From Xiphias gladius (Eukaryota > Chordata > Actinopteri > Istiophoriformes > Xiphiidae), in assembly GCF_016859285.1 (NCBI RefSeq), contig NC_053407.1, forward strand, positions 19,960,699-20,024,698: a stretch of 64,000 bases of DNA. Reading direction: 5' to 3'. How positions within the stretch are numbered: the first letter of the stretch is position 1; each line of letters begins with the position of its first letter. The translations under genes and the position numbers were made by a program. The notes beneath the pieces were generated by a model. That model made no database searches. It was not told the origin of the DNA and saw only the letters and a list, made by a program, of their open reading frames with translations. Positions 1 through 33,553 of the stretch are shown here, in pieces.

Positions 1-1202
1 TGCATGCTTCTATTTTTAGAGCAGAGATGCTGCACTGGGAACCAGGGCTTTAATGTCCTCTTGCAACAGTGAGTCTGTTAACTCTTCGCTGAGATGTACT
101 GCACTGCAGAGTGGCATTGATTTCTCGGCGCACCTCTGCTTGTCCAAATGACCCACTGCTCATAAATCTCATCCCCACCGAACAGACCAGGGCAGCGTAA
201 CCCCCAATCTCAGCCGAGTGTTCGTAGGTGTATACCGTTGCAGTGTAGCTTGTGTCCCATAGCAAGCACTGTGTGAAAAGGAGGTGAGATTTTTTTTTTT
301 TTTTTCAGCTCTGGCCTTCCCCGGAGTTTGCCATGTGTAGGAATGCATTACACATCTCCTTCTATACCGCACACCCACTCCTAACATCTCTTCATCACTC
401 AGCGCTACAGCAGATGAAGCTGGTTAAATGTAATGGCTTTTTCTCTGACAGAGAGCTGGGAAGTGTGATCGTTTTTTTTTTTTTCAAGAGTCCACAGAGG
501 TTGGATGGTTCGGAGAATATCATAATAGACTCTATATTAAATATTATTAGTATATATTATACGATTACTGGATATCTTGTTTTACCAAATTGTTTGTCCA
601 GCTGAGTCTCGTAATGCAAGACATTAATGCACGCAGTTGCCAACCACATCACAGAAGCCATTTCTGTCTGCTAATGGCGGTTCGTATATGGAGCTGTTCC
701 TGCTGAGCTTCCCCCAAGGATGCGTGTTTCATCTAAAGTAGAATGGCCTGTACCAAGGAGGCTGTTTAATAGACTAATTCAAATCCATTTTCTTTGTCAT
801 TTCTCATACAAAACCACGAAATCTGCAAATGGCGGAGGTCTCAATTAGTGGACGGCTCAACTCAAACAGTGCATTTTGTTGCTTTAGTAATGAAGAGCGT
901 GCAGTGAAGGTTTGGGAATTATCCATTTGGGTTGATATTAATGTATAGGCAGACATGTCGAGATGTTCATCAGTACACAAAGCTATTGTGCAGTTATCCT
1001 GAAAAATAACCTGACAAATTATTCACCTTACGTCTGTAGACAGTAGGTTTGGAGCTGAGATTAGCTCCATTTTCACTTTAAAGGCTTAACTGATATTCAG
1101 TCACGGAGAATGAGAATATATTGTAAAAACAACTATTCAACATAATGCTCATCCAGTGAAGAGTATAACGCATCTTATGCTTGAAATTAAAAGGCCCTGT
1201 CA

Positions 1203-1545
1203 GTAGGGCTACAAATATCAATTATATTCATTATTGATTAATCTGATGATTAGTTTCTCCGTTTGTCGAAGTGTTTGGTCAATAGAGTGTCAGAAAAAAA
1301 AGCCCATGACAATTCCCTAAAGCCCAAGTTGACATCTTCATATTGCTTATTTTGATTGAAAACCACTCCAAAACCTAAAGATATTCAGTTTAGCTGCACA
1401 TAAGACAAAGAAAAGCATGAAATCCTTACAAGCAAGAAGCTGGAACTACTGAATGCTTGGCAGTTTAGCTTAAAAAATGACTTAAATATTGAATTGATTG
1501 TCAGTATAGCTGACTGACTAGTTGATTAACTGACAATTCGGCCAC
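1203..1545 (+). repeat. AT-rich interspersed repeat (ATTAATCGATTAATCG family), copy 1
   Basis: Starts AGGGCTACAAATATCAATTA, contains AAAGATATTCAGTTTAGCTG and AAGACAAAGAAAAGCATG, and ends with TTGATTAACTGACAATT. These words recur, often inverted, in copies at 2233-2545, 2660-2910, 3957-4425, 24117-24360, 26560-26880 and 49277-49550. This is a very abundant percomorph repeat; class not assigned here. Confidence 0.6.
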
Positions 1546-2232
1546 ATTAAACATCAGTTACGTTCCAACTTTTGTAAAAGGAGTGACTTTCTTTCTGTCT
1601 CAGGTCAGGTCACTTAGAAACGCAGTTTGTAAGGGTAATTCATTTCAAGAGGCCATTTTTTTTTTTAAAGCACACAAGAACTGGACTGCATCAAAGTATA
1701 TCGATCTTAGTATTTTAGAATAGAATTAAAAGCATATTTATACTCCTTTTAAACAGTCACTTTTTATATTCTGTAAACATCGATACTGGATGTTAGTTTA
1801 CTCCAGGCTATTTTCATTACATTTACTTTAAAGGTGCTATAAGTAAGTTTTCTATGCCACAGAACATGGTTTCTCGCCGGTCGCAGGTTGGTGGTGGTGG
1901 TGTTCGCCTACGAAGAGCTTCAGCCATCGTTGCGTTCACAAGATGAGGGGTCAGAAATACGACCTCTGAGCAGCCCTCCCTCATACTGGACCGCTACAGT
2001 GAGTCGCTGTTGTAAAGTAGGATTGCGAGACGGGACGGGCTGGGGCTGGCTGGTTAGCACGCTGACTTCCGTGGGAGAAAAGAAGCGGTTGTATATATAC
2101 ATACAACCTTAAAAATGTTAATGCAATGACCCAATTGTTTTCTCTAGATAGGGCTTTATATTTTGCTAAATACAGTATGTAACTCTGAAAGGTTCTTGTA
2201 TGAAATATAACACTACACCGTAATGTCACATT

Positions 2233-2910
2233 TAGAGCTGAAACAACAGCTGAAAACTAAGCCACATTTATTTTTTTTAATAACTGTTAGTCATCCGAGT
2301 TATTTATCAAACTCAAATTCCAGCTATTCTCTGTTTTCAGCTTCTCCATTGTGAGGATTTACTGCTTTTTTTTTCTGTTTTCATATCACTGTAAACAGAG
2401 TATTTTTAATCATTTTTGACTGTTGGTCGGACATAACAAGACATTTGAAGATGTCTCCTTGGGCTCTTGGAAACTGAATGGCATTTTTCAATATTTTCTG
2501 ATATTGTATAGACCAAACGATTAATGGATTATAGGTAAAAAGGCAACAATAGGTTTATTTATGCAGTGCAATTCATGCATGAGTCAGTTTCAAAGTGGTT
2601 TGGTTTGGTTTTATTCTGTCGTAAAACAGCATACACTAACGCACATCACAACCAAATGCACACATTAATCTGCAACTATTTTGCTGGTTTGCTGATTTTT
2701 CTTGGTTTTTACAGTAAACTGAATATTTTGAGATTTTGGAATCATGGTCGGGCAATATTAGGCATTTAACGAAGCCACCTTGTGATCTAGGAAACTCTGA
2801 CGGGCATTTTCACTGTTTTCTGACATTTTATAAACCAAACAATTAATCAATTGAGAAAATAATCAGCTGGTTAAATCACCAATGAAAATAATTGTTGGTT
2901 GCAGCCCTAG
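2233..2910 (-). repeat. interspersed repeat, copies 2 and 3
   Basis: Opposite orientation to copy 1. Two adjacent degenerate units: 2233-2545 (GAGCTGAAACAACAGC ... GACTGTTGGTCGGACATAACAAG ... CCAAACGATTAATGGATTA) and about 2660-2910 (ACAGTAAACTGAATATTTTG ... AATAATTGTTGGTTGCAGCCC). Non-coding. Confidence 0.6.
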
Positions 2911-3956
2911 TTCTTAGATCGCACACATACGAGACACATGTAACCACATGCCACAGCCAAACTAACATCAATTTGTCACGAGTGACGTCATTCAGACGTG
3001 TGAAGCACAGTGGCGTGCAGGGACAGTGTTAGTGGCTCAGCACTTTTGACAAATCTAGACAATCTGAGGTGGCAGGATTTGTCCCTTAGCAGTTCTATGT
3101 TAAGAGCTGAGGAGCTGGTTTTAGTTTTCGTCCCGAGTCATGTTATTTACTGGTACTTATATAAATATGAGTCTGCACAGCGCTTGGTGAACCAGTCGTG
3201 GGCTTTGCAGCAGGGTTATCATGTCAGTTAAAAAAAAAAAAAAAAAAAGTGACTGTCTGTCTTGTGATGATCTGCCTGGTCTGGTTGGATGTCTTCTTCC
3301 TCTTCCTACTTTGTTGCCGAAGAGCGCTTCTATGGAAGCGGAGGGGATCCATCGCCGTGCGCCCACACGCTCCCCAGAGACCCAGAGCTACAGCTTGTAT
3401 AAATCTCCTCTGAATCTCATGTGGTCCCTCCACGGTGCCTATAGACCTTGCTCATGACTACAGCCCCCCGTCCTCCTCCTCCTCCTCCTCCTCCTCTCTC
3501 TGAGCAGCCATGATCAATTGTTTCACTTTTATGCATTTGCTTCTGAGCGGGAGACATTTCAATCCAGTAAAATTAACGGTACAGTTTGCCCGGTGTCTGT
3601 GTCCCCATCGTTGAATGATGATGATATAAACAAGATTTTCTGAGCACTAATGATCATTATGCAGTCAAGTTGTACTGAAAGTAATGACAAGGTCAATTGG
3701 AGGACTTTTGGAGGTGAGCACTGTGCGAGCCAGGCACAAATTTATAGGATGTTACTAATTGGACAGAACTGAGTGAGAGCTGCCGTGCAGGGACGTCCCG
3801 GGAGAACTGAATTAAAGCTTACCAGGAATAGCAGTAATAATGGCTTGGGCAGATCTGAGGTCATCTCTCTTGCTCTTTCTCTTCGCTACCCAAAATGTTG
3901 TTGTGACACCTGCTGACTGTGGTTTGATGCTGATTTTTGGTTTATTGTGTACTGGA

Positions 3957-4425
3957 ACTGAAACAATTGGCAGATTAATCGATTAGTCGATTGACAGAAA
4001 ATTATTCTGCAACAACATTTGATAATCGATTCATGGTTTATGTCATTTTTTTAATGGCCAAATTTTGTTTCCACTTTCTTATTTTTGAATATTTGCATTT
4101 TTTTCTTAGTCCTCTGTGATAGGTCCACCGGTCAGCCTGAAGAAAGCAACTTGAATTCGAGCTGTAACTGTTAGTCAATGAATTAATTAGTTGATCGACA
4201 GAAAATTAATCAGCAACTATATTTTGATAATCTTTTATTTTTTAGTCAAAAAGGCTGAATATTATCTGGTTTTAGCTTCTTAAATATAAGGATTTTCTGC
4301 TTTTTAAGTGCATTTGTGACAGTTATTTTAAAATCTTTAAACAAAACCAATTGAGAAAATAATTGACTAAGATTAATTAATTAAGATTAATTGATGAGGA
4401 AAATGATCATTTGTTGCAGCCCAGT
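3957..4425 (-). repeat. interspersed repeat, copies 4 and 5
   Basis: Two units: a truncated one at about 3957-4110 (AATCGATTAGTCGATTGACAG) and a fuller one at about 4157-4425 ending TCATTTGTTGCAGCCC. It lies just upstream of the nptn Ig1 exon. Confidence 0.6.
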
Positions 4426-4576
4426 TGTACGTTTTACATTTTCTACTCTTTTTTTAAAAAAATCAACCTTTTGTTTTTTTATTTTTGCATTTTAAATTTG
4501 AATGTAATTTGTCTGTCAGTGTCTTTTTGATTATTTCATGTGGGTTTTTTTCTTTCTTTTTCTAGTTCCTTTTTAA

Positions 4577-12482
<7,906 letters not shown>

Positions 12483-13640
12483 GCAGCCTGTCTGCTGAGT
12501 AAGTATTAAATTATTAAGAGGAAGCCTGATGATAAATATGTATAACACGCCTGTGGTCACAAATCACAAGATGATCCACTGTAGGAAATTATCGCTGAAA
12601 GCTAGACCACTGTCAGACTGGGCTAATGAGTTGAATTTTCTTCTTATTTGCAGGTTTCATTACGTATGTATTGACCATATGAAGGTAAACAAGAGGGGAA
12701 TCCATTCCAGTTGTTAATAGGGTGTATCTGCCATTATAAGAATGGTTGTGGAGGAGTTAAATGAGGCATGCCTTATGATTTTTTTCTGTGTGAGGGTGCA
12801 AGGTCAGGAGGTACTCAAAGCATTATGGAATTGTTAACATTATAACCATTGTTGCTGCATGCAATTGGTGATGTTTATGATTTTTTCGCTCTTATCCACT
12901 ACTTTGACATTTTTACTACTTTTAAAGTAATGCATGCAAGATGTTGACCTTCTGTTTGATACAGAAATGGCTTTTTTTTTTTTTTTCGTTCTTTTTTCTG
13001 AGAGTGGCTTCATGTAGATAATCAGTACTGTGTGTTCTAGAGGAAAAACAAAACTCGGCAATGTAACAGAAAATACCACCGCAATCTGGTATGACAGTAG
13101 TGTACAGTTTTATCATTCCACTGCATACCATTTTCTAAGTTTTATCATTTTATCAGACAATATCTATTAGATTTTAAGGGCTTTGCAATGTCCCTCTAAA
13201 TTTGATTAAGGTTTACTTTACTGTATGTATGTACTGTATGTATGAAATCACTATAACTGTATCAGATCACAATTAGTATAAAGACTATTCATATTATATG
13301 ATGCACTTAAATGTTGAGAATAATGAAAAACTGTATAAATCTACTTTAGGAAATCTGTACTAATCATTCTAACATTGTTTTATAATTGTGTATTGTACAG
13401 CATGGCTATTATCCTATGCAATTATTATCCATATCAATATATAGAAAGTCATTGCAGATTTTGATTTCTCTGTGACAAAGCTTTAAACTAGTAGGATCAC
13501 CGTAGAGCGTTGATGGCATTCTACACAGCTGCATGAATTCTCTGAAGCTGACGTGGGAGGTGGCGAAAGAAGGCCCACGTCAGGGATGACACATCTTAAA
13601 CAAGACAAACAAGATCCTGAGTCGTTTTTAAGAATAAATA
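12483..13640 (+). other. nptn: nptn 3' UTR with probable 3' UTR intron and poly(A) signal
   Basis: Directly after the stop there is a good donor (GTAAGT at about 12497) and a good acceptor (pyrimidine tract then CAG, ending near 12653), suggesting a small intron in the 3' UTR, as in mammalian NPTN where the stop codon is not in the last exon. An AATAAA hexamer lies at 13633-13638. The extent is inferred from these signals only. Confidence 0.5.
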
Positions 13641-15363
13641 TCTTGAAAAGGAAAATGTGTCTGTGGAGTTGGTTTCTTTCTAAAACAGACTAGACTTCCA
13701 GTCGCACCATTAATGATGCACACGGGGAACAGCACCATCTAGTGGGATGCTGAGTGACTGACGCAGACGCGCAGAACATGGTGAAGGCAGAAACTTAAAT
13801 CATCAGTATTTTAAATAAAAAGGTGAAATGGTGCCAGCAAATGGAGCTAGTCTCTTATTTCAACTAAAGTGAGTCGGTCCTGATAACTTAAGAGCTTGAA
13901 TCTGTGAATCATGACAAATATAGAAAGTTCTGCTAACTTGTGTTTGTCTGATTCAAACTTAAATTGTTTAATCATCACTTTCAGAACTAATAATAATAAT
14001 GAGATCAGTTGACCAAATGTCTGATGGACTGTTTACTTAACTCATCGATTTAAATTATTTTTTATTATTATTAAACATTGTTAGCTTATTCACATGTACT
14101 TTCCAGCATCCATTGCATTATTGTTAAAATTCCCCAGAAATCCTTAGTTTTTCTTATTTGAAAAAAAAAAAAATAACACGATGGATGGGTGCTATGTGTC
14201 TTTTTATAAAAGTATCTCTCAGGTGTCCATTGGTCTTCCCTCTGGTCAAAAGTAAAACAATACGAACTATGATGAAGGTAGGTACAGTATCCGATTCAGA
14301 CACCTCCTGCAACCCTCTTGTGTCGGCCACTTGAGTCATATGGGTGATATTGAAGAACAACATCCCTGGGCTGATTGTGACTACTAGCGGTACAGCAAAA
14401 GCTGTCATGAGGGATAAAGATGAGTGGTAAAGGAAAAAAAAAGGATTCCATGCTCAATTATAAACTGAAAATTCCAGGTGGGCACAGCATACCGATTTGA
14501 GTTACCTTAACTTGGAGTAAATTAACAAAACCAAAAAAAAAAAAAAACATCTGAGTTGTGATCATGCAAAATAATGTAAGTCTAACTTGTAATTGATTAA
14601 CAGAAGCAAAAATCATAAGTTGGATAAACTCAAAGCTTAAAGATATGAATTAAGATAGTCTCACTCAAAATTTTACAGAAGTTTGTTGGCTTGAAATTGA
14701 GTTTTCTAAACTTTTTTTTTTTTTTTTTTTACAGTGTAGGAATATATTCAAACATACAAAATGTTTTTCCTCTGCACATATTGTCACTTTTTTTTTTTTT
14801 ATTGTTCGTGATGTCCAAGCTCCAGATTTCCTGTGAAAAGATGTAAAAAGTAGTTAATGAAAGCACCCAGGATGAAGGTGTCTTTCTGGTTAGGATTTTT
14901 GATAAGCAGAGATGAAAATTTCTTCTCTGCGTCCATTAAAGGCGACCATTTAGGACACTGAAGTTATGTCCTCCAGTATTTTTACAGGAAATTTTGGGGT
15001 TTTAGCCAACCTGCGGAAGAGCGTACAATCGACATTTACAAACAAATTACACATGGTGAGTTTTTAAGATTAATCCAGAGTCAAATGTCTGACATTTTTT
15101 ATGGCAAATACATAAATTAAGATAAATGGATTTCATATATCCTCACCATGATAATGTTATATTGTGGGTAAGTCTTTGAAATAGCAGTTGGACAAGCTGT
15201 GTAGGGGGAAAAAAATCACTTACTCATTATGTGCAGTTTTGCTATTTTATCGTTTTAACACAGACACAACATTTGAAATGCCAGTTTTGTTAAAGATTTC
15301 TGAGAGGTGTTAATTCAACTAAATATTTATAATTGAGGTTGTAGTTAGTGTTGGTGTTGAACC

Positions 15364-15466
15364 GGACTGCATTATATTGAAATATGTTTCTAATGTTCTT
15401 CCCCCGTCATGTTTGTCAAAAGGGTTTGGCAAAACGTTAGAAACACCTCTCAATGCAATGCAGTCC
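15364..15466. repeat. inverted-repeat (hairpin) element, MITE-like
   Basis: Two 34 bp arms (15364-15397 and 15433-15466) are imperfect reverse complements: GGACTGCATTATATTGA... on the left against the complement of ...CAATGCAATGCAGTCC on the right, with a loop of about 35 nt. The arm and its left flank resemble the inner part of the element at 59502-59950 (shared motif close to GAGGTGTTTCTA and the preceding GTTTGTGGTGCTGTT-like stretch), so both probably belong to one family of short non-autonomous DNA transposons. Confidence 0.6.
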
Positions 15467-16798
15467 AATTGGATTAGTTTAGATTTTACAGTTGTAGCCA
15501 CTGAGTTTATTTTTATATTTTTCTCCTGTGTTACTCTTGAACAGCAGTTGGCAGCACACTCAACACATTGTGGTGGAAATTGCAACAAAAAAAAATTGCA
15601 GCAGAACAGCTTAGGGGGGGGCGCTATTTTTTTTCTTTTTTTTTTTTGTGCCGGCTTACTGGTAGCACCAGTGCCAGGTCTCACTGACAGTTATGGGCAA
15701 CATTTCCATAACCATTACCAGCTGGAGAATAATGAAGTACTATAATGTGTTTTACATACCTTTTTTTAAAACTGGTCTGGACCTGATTCCCAAGATGTAA
15801 TGCCGTGTCCTGGATTAAGATGTCGGTGGCATTCAAATAGAAATTAAAACAATCAATTCTAGACCAAAGAGACATCTGTGACTTTGTGAACCCTTAAAAA
15901 AAAAAAAAGAAAGAGGGAACACAACATCTGATGAAAATGATTTGTAGTTCTGTCTGTGTGGATTAATCCCTCATTCAGGTAGTAAAATGTCAGGTGAAGT
16001 TTAAATTAATCTGATGGACTAGTTCTTAAAAAGGCCAGTGGATTGCAATTTAAAAAGACTATAAATCTTTCCATTTATGGTCTTTGTCTTTTCTACTATT
16101 TAGCTCCGCTGGTTCGTCTTGTTAACTGAATATTCATGTGTCACAAATGAAACAGAATGAGATGATTTTAAAATCAGATTTTTGTGGTAAGTGGAACAAA
16201 ATCAGTGACGCCAAAGACCAATAACATCATGTAAATCTGGTGCGATATATTGATCCTTGTCTAGGTGTACAGGATTTAATGGCAGTTGGTACATTGTTAT
16301 CTGTTGGGAGACACATGGCTGAATTTGCATATTCTAAATCTTAAAACTTTCTATGTGAATGGAAAAAAATGCATGTGACAAAGCTACTGTATGGTGTATG
16401 TTTCCCCATATTATGTGAGTAGTTATCCCATGAGTGACAACGTAACTGTTTCAAAATAATTATTTTAACATAACATGTAGAACAAACTGTGACATCCTGT
16501 CTACAGTCGCGTATATATTCATTTTTAGAGTTTCACAGTCAGGTAGAGAGTATGCAGAGGCATTTTACAATTTGGGATGTTTTTTGTTTTTTTGTTTTTT
16601 TCCATCTGTGATCACATTTGATTTCAGGGTTAAATTACATTCTCTACATGTTGCTAAGAACATGGTACTTCTTCCAAAAGGTGGAAAATTTACGGTAGTA
16701 TTCAGGTGAACTTAGTTGTATTGACACACAAGAGTTGCCCATGATGTCAAGTTGAGTAAAATTCAGCCAAAGATCTGTTTGTGAACGCACACCTAGGG

Positions 16799-16914
16799 GG
16801 GCCGGCTGCGGCTCAGGAGGTAGCGCGTGTCGTCCACTAAGGTGGTTCGATCCTGGACTCCTCCAGTCAGCATGTCAAAGTGTCCTTGGGCAAGATACTG
16901 AACCCCAAATTGCC

Positions 16915-16990
<76 letters not shown>

Positions 16991-17085
16991 AAGCGCAGTA
17001 TGTATAGAAACCAGCGCTGAATGAATGTGTGTGAATGGGTGAATGTGGCGAGAAAAAGCGCTATATAAGTGCAGTCCAATGACAT
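16799..17085 (+). mobile_element. tRNA-derived SINE with internal (GT)n
   Basis: The head has RNA polymerase III promoter character: an A-box-like GCGGCTCAGGAGGTAG at about 16808 and a clean B box GGTTCGATCC at 16844-16853. A body motif follows (TGTCCTTGGGCAAGATACTGAACCC in two parts around 16881-16905), then a (GT)32 run at 16917-16980, and a tail AAAAGCGCTATATAAGTGCAG ends near 17075. This head-body-tail order with a variable GT tract is a common teleost SINE layout; the family name is not assigned. Confidence 0.75.
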
Positions 17086-18879
17086 ACATTAAAGAGAAAA
17101 TGTTCGTGCACTAACCTCCACTGATTTTGATATTGACATTTCGACCACTTGGCCTTGCTCAAGGCAAGTTCAGTACAAGTGTCAGATACAGCCTCAGATA
17201 CGTACATGCTGTGTGTATAGTATATATAAATCCCGCACCTAGCGGTAATCTACGTCTCATCAACAAGTAACGAGGATACACCTGACTTCGTCAGTCGCTG
17301 AACACTTGAAAAAGTGTCTTTCCATGTCTCCCAGTGTCAGAAAATACATTGCCTTGAACTTGGGAAACACCAAGTGTGGGCTAAACGTCAGTAAGAAAAT
17401 CGCTTCAGTTTAACAAGTAAATTCATCTGAGCCCACAGATACAATACATCTCCATCAAAGTTACAGGGGACACAGATAACGAGACAGTTCATCCTACAAG
17501 GTTTTTGCTGCCTGCAAACATAATAGAGAGTGATGACTGAGTGTACTAAATAAGGCACAGAGTGTGAAATCCTAATCTGGGCAGTCCATGATAAGGAGAC
17601 TCCAAACTTGAAGTGCTGACGCCAAGACACAGATTGTTTTGGGCAATACGCAATATAGTTACAGCCGGAAAGAGCCACAAACAACAAGCAGCAATAGAGA
17701 AAACAGGACGACCTGTACACAGATACATACAGTGACATACATTTTTTTAAAATAACATGCCATTATACATCCCCATATTATTCGACCATTGATTGGAATA
17801 ATATAAGTGACATAAATGAAGCTCTGTCCGTTGCAGATAGTAGCAGACATAGATTGTTTATCAAGTACTGTATAAACAGTCCATGGTGGCAGACTATCGG
17901 CATTGTGGGAAATCTGGAACTCTGATAACCTGACATTTATCACTCTGTCATGAGGATACATTTTTGGCAGATACTGGTCACTGGTCACTTCTCCCTGTCA
18001 TTTGGCATAATGTATGGTTTGAATCAGTTCCGTGAAGCTCACATTGAATCACAACGAGCACAATGCATCCAGCTCTCAATAACCTCTCGTCAAATGAATT
18101 TGCCATGTTGGCCTGTGCCAGGAAAGCACATCGCCGCTTCTCTATACGACTGAAAATGTCTTCCTCGGGGTATAGAAATGAAACAGTGCAGACACTCGTA
18201 GTAGGAGTGCATCAGATATGGAAATACGTGGCCAAACGGGTTGAAGCTCGATGCAATATTTTAGTTTTAAATCCCACAGTAAGTACTGAGGGTTCAACGA
18301 ATCCACCGTCAACAAGGAAAGTATTGAGCTGAGCACCATGCACAGTGACTTCTCTTCGCTGCTCAAGCTGTAGGTTCTAGGGCTGATCAGAAGATGCACG
18401 GACGTAAGGTTGGAAACAATCAATTCCTCTGTCCATTTTAGATATTTCAGCCCCTGTAGTAGGTAGTATGTTGTGTTCATGGGGAGGGATAGATTACACA
18501 TCACTGCTATAGATTTTTCTTTGATTTGTCTGTTGTACTTAGTTGCTTTAAAGATGATTTTGCACCTAGTTGAGTGAACTGCTGCGTTGACCTGTGAAGC
18601 ATGTTATTTATTTTATAATATCCTATCTCATAATTTGGTAACACGTAAGACCCTAATGGTCAGTGAGCTGGTGTAAGACTCTAGTGCAGGACAGCTATTG
18701 TTCATTTTGTGCACCCGAGAACACCAGGATGGAGATAAGGCTTCAGCAGCTCAGAACAATTCCAAGCAACTCTGAGACTACATGACCACACTTGTGTTGT
18801 CTTCTGACTCTTGCTCTAATAACATACTGTGTTGTAAAAGCGAGAACCAGCGTCTGCAATCCACCACGCCTGCCTAAAC

Positions 18880-19728
18880 ACATCGAGCAGATATCCCGGT
18901 ACCCTTCACGGGGCTGCAGTTTGCAAGCGTGAATAAATTGTCATAAATTGTCTGCGGATTGTGACACAGTACATCAGCGGTAATGTTTCCTCCACACGCG
19001 GGCAGGTCAGCGAACGCGTTGGCGCGACGATGCCTAAAAGACCAGCCCGCTCGTCCTCTGACACCCCGTCGTTTTCCCCTCAACTAGTGAGCCACCAACT
19101 CCGAGGCTGGGTCGCATCCTTGAAATCACCCCCCCCCCAGTTGTCCCGACTGGGCGGGGTGAGCGCATGTGCCACCCTGGCTCCTATGGCAACCCGATAG
19201 ATTAGCCCCATTAACGTCCACGTTATTAGAAGGCGGGAGGCTGATGGATCAGTGATGTCAGCGCTCCTCGGATGCCGGTGCCAGCTGCGTGCATGCGTGT
19301 CATCGCCGCGCACTGACAGAGAGCTCCGGTATTTTTTTTTTTTTTTTTGGGGGGGGGGCGGAGATCATGCTTTGTCATTGAGGAGCTCGGCGGCAGCATT
19401 CTCCCACTCCGGCACGTCCGACGCTCAGCATGCCGCATCCCGATGCGCGCTCGTCCGCACGCTGTGGGTTTACCTGGACGTACGTGCTTCTCCCGTTCGC
19501 CGCTTTTCTACATGACCGCCGGATGGTCGGCAACGCGTTGCTGACGCACCTCAATGTTTGAAACCGGGGGAGAGAGGCACGTCCCGAGTGTCAAATAAGA
19601 AACGACCCGTCCTGCGGATGCGCCGTCACTGTTTTGCCTCCGGTGGCACCCCAAGTGTGTGAGATTCATGACATACCCCCCTGTTTTCACGGGCTGTCCT
19701 TAGAGCGCATTCCTTCTCCTCCTTCGAA
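18880..19728 (+). promoter_or_regulatory. hcn4: hcn4 CpG-rich promoter and 5' UTR
   Basis: From about 18960 the sequence changes from AT-rich to CpG-dense (many CG dinucleotides and GC-rich words such as AACGCGTTGGCGCGACG near 19013) and stays so through exon 1 to about 20390. This is the expected CpG-island promoter plus 5' UTR of a vertebrate gene. A T18-G8 homopolymer junction lies near 19331-19358. The transcription start cannot be placed from sequence alone, and no convincing TATA box was noticed. Confidence 0.65.
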
Positions 19729-33263
<13,535 letters not shown>

Positions 33264-33500
33264 GGTTCAGACACACCCTCCTTTAATGCCTGAACAAAAA
33301 GGGAGATCGTCTCCTACTTGGCATTGTTTTAACCACTACTTTGTCAAATTCTGAAGTAGGAGGGTGTGTTATTCTAATCAGATTGGAGATCAGTGGTTTA
33401 ATTTTTAATCGGAGTGAATGGATCATGGAAAATAATGGACAATGACATATTTTTTTCTACAGGATATTGTTTCTTTGAATATAGTAATAAATAAATAATA
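33264..33500 (+). other. hcn4: hcn4 3' UTR start with candidate poly(A) signal
   Basis: After the stop codon at 33261-33263 there is non-coding DNA with overlapping AATAAA hexamers from 33486 on, just before an (AT)n tract. The true cleavage site may be further downstream; this is inference from the hexamer only. Confidence 0.35.
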
Positions 33501-33506
33501 AATGAT

Positions 33507-33508
<2 letters not shown>

Positions 33509-33552
<44 letters not shown>
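33509..33552. repeat. (AT)n microsatellite with short (AC)n end
   Basis: Continuous AT run of about 39 bp changing into ACACAC, seen directly. Confidence 0.95.

Positions 33553-33553
<1 letters not shown>

Larger units (their letters stand above)
13641..18880. other. nptn-hcn4 intergenic region
   Basis: About 5.2 kb with no supportable protein-coding gene. It holds T and A homopolymers (about 14160, 14535, 14710, 14790), a hairpin element at 15364-15466, a SINE with a long (GT)n tract at 16799-17085, and a region at 17.4-18.5 kb with unusually open minus-strand frames that I could not identify. In mammals REC114 lies between NPTN and HCN4; nothing resembling it was seen. Confidence 0.6.

Noticed and set aside
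16844-16853. B box suggesting a tRNA gene
   Set aside because: No cloverleaf could be formed; the surrounding layout is that of a tRNA-derived SINE.
16793-17089. Thr-His-rich open frames on the minus strand
   Set aside because: They are translations of the SINE and its (GT)n tract.
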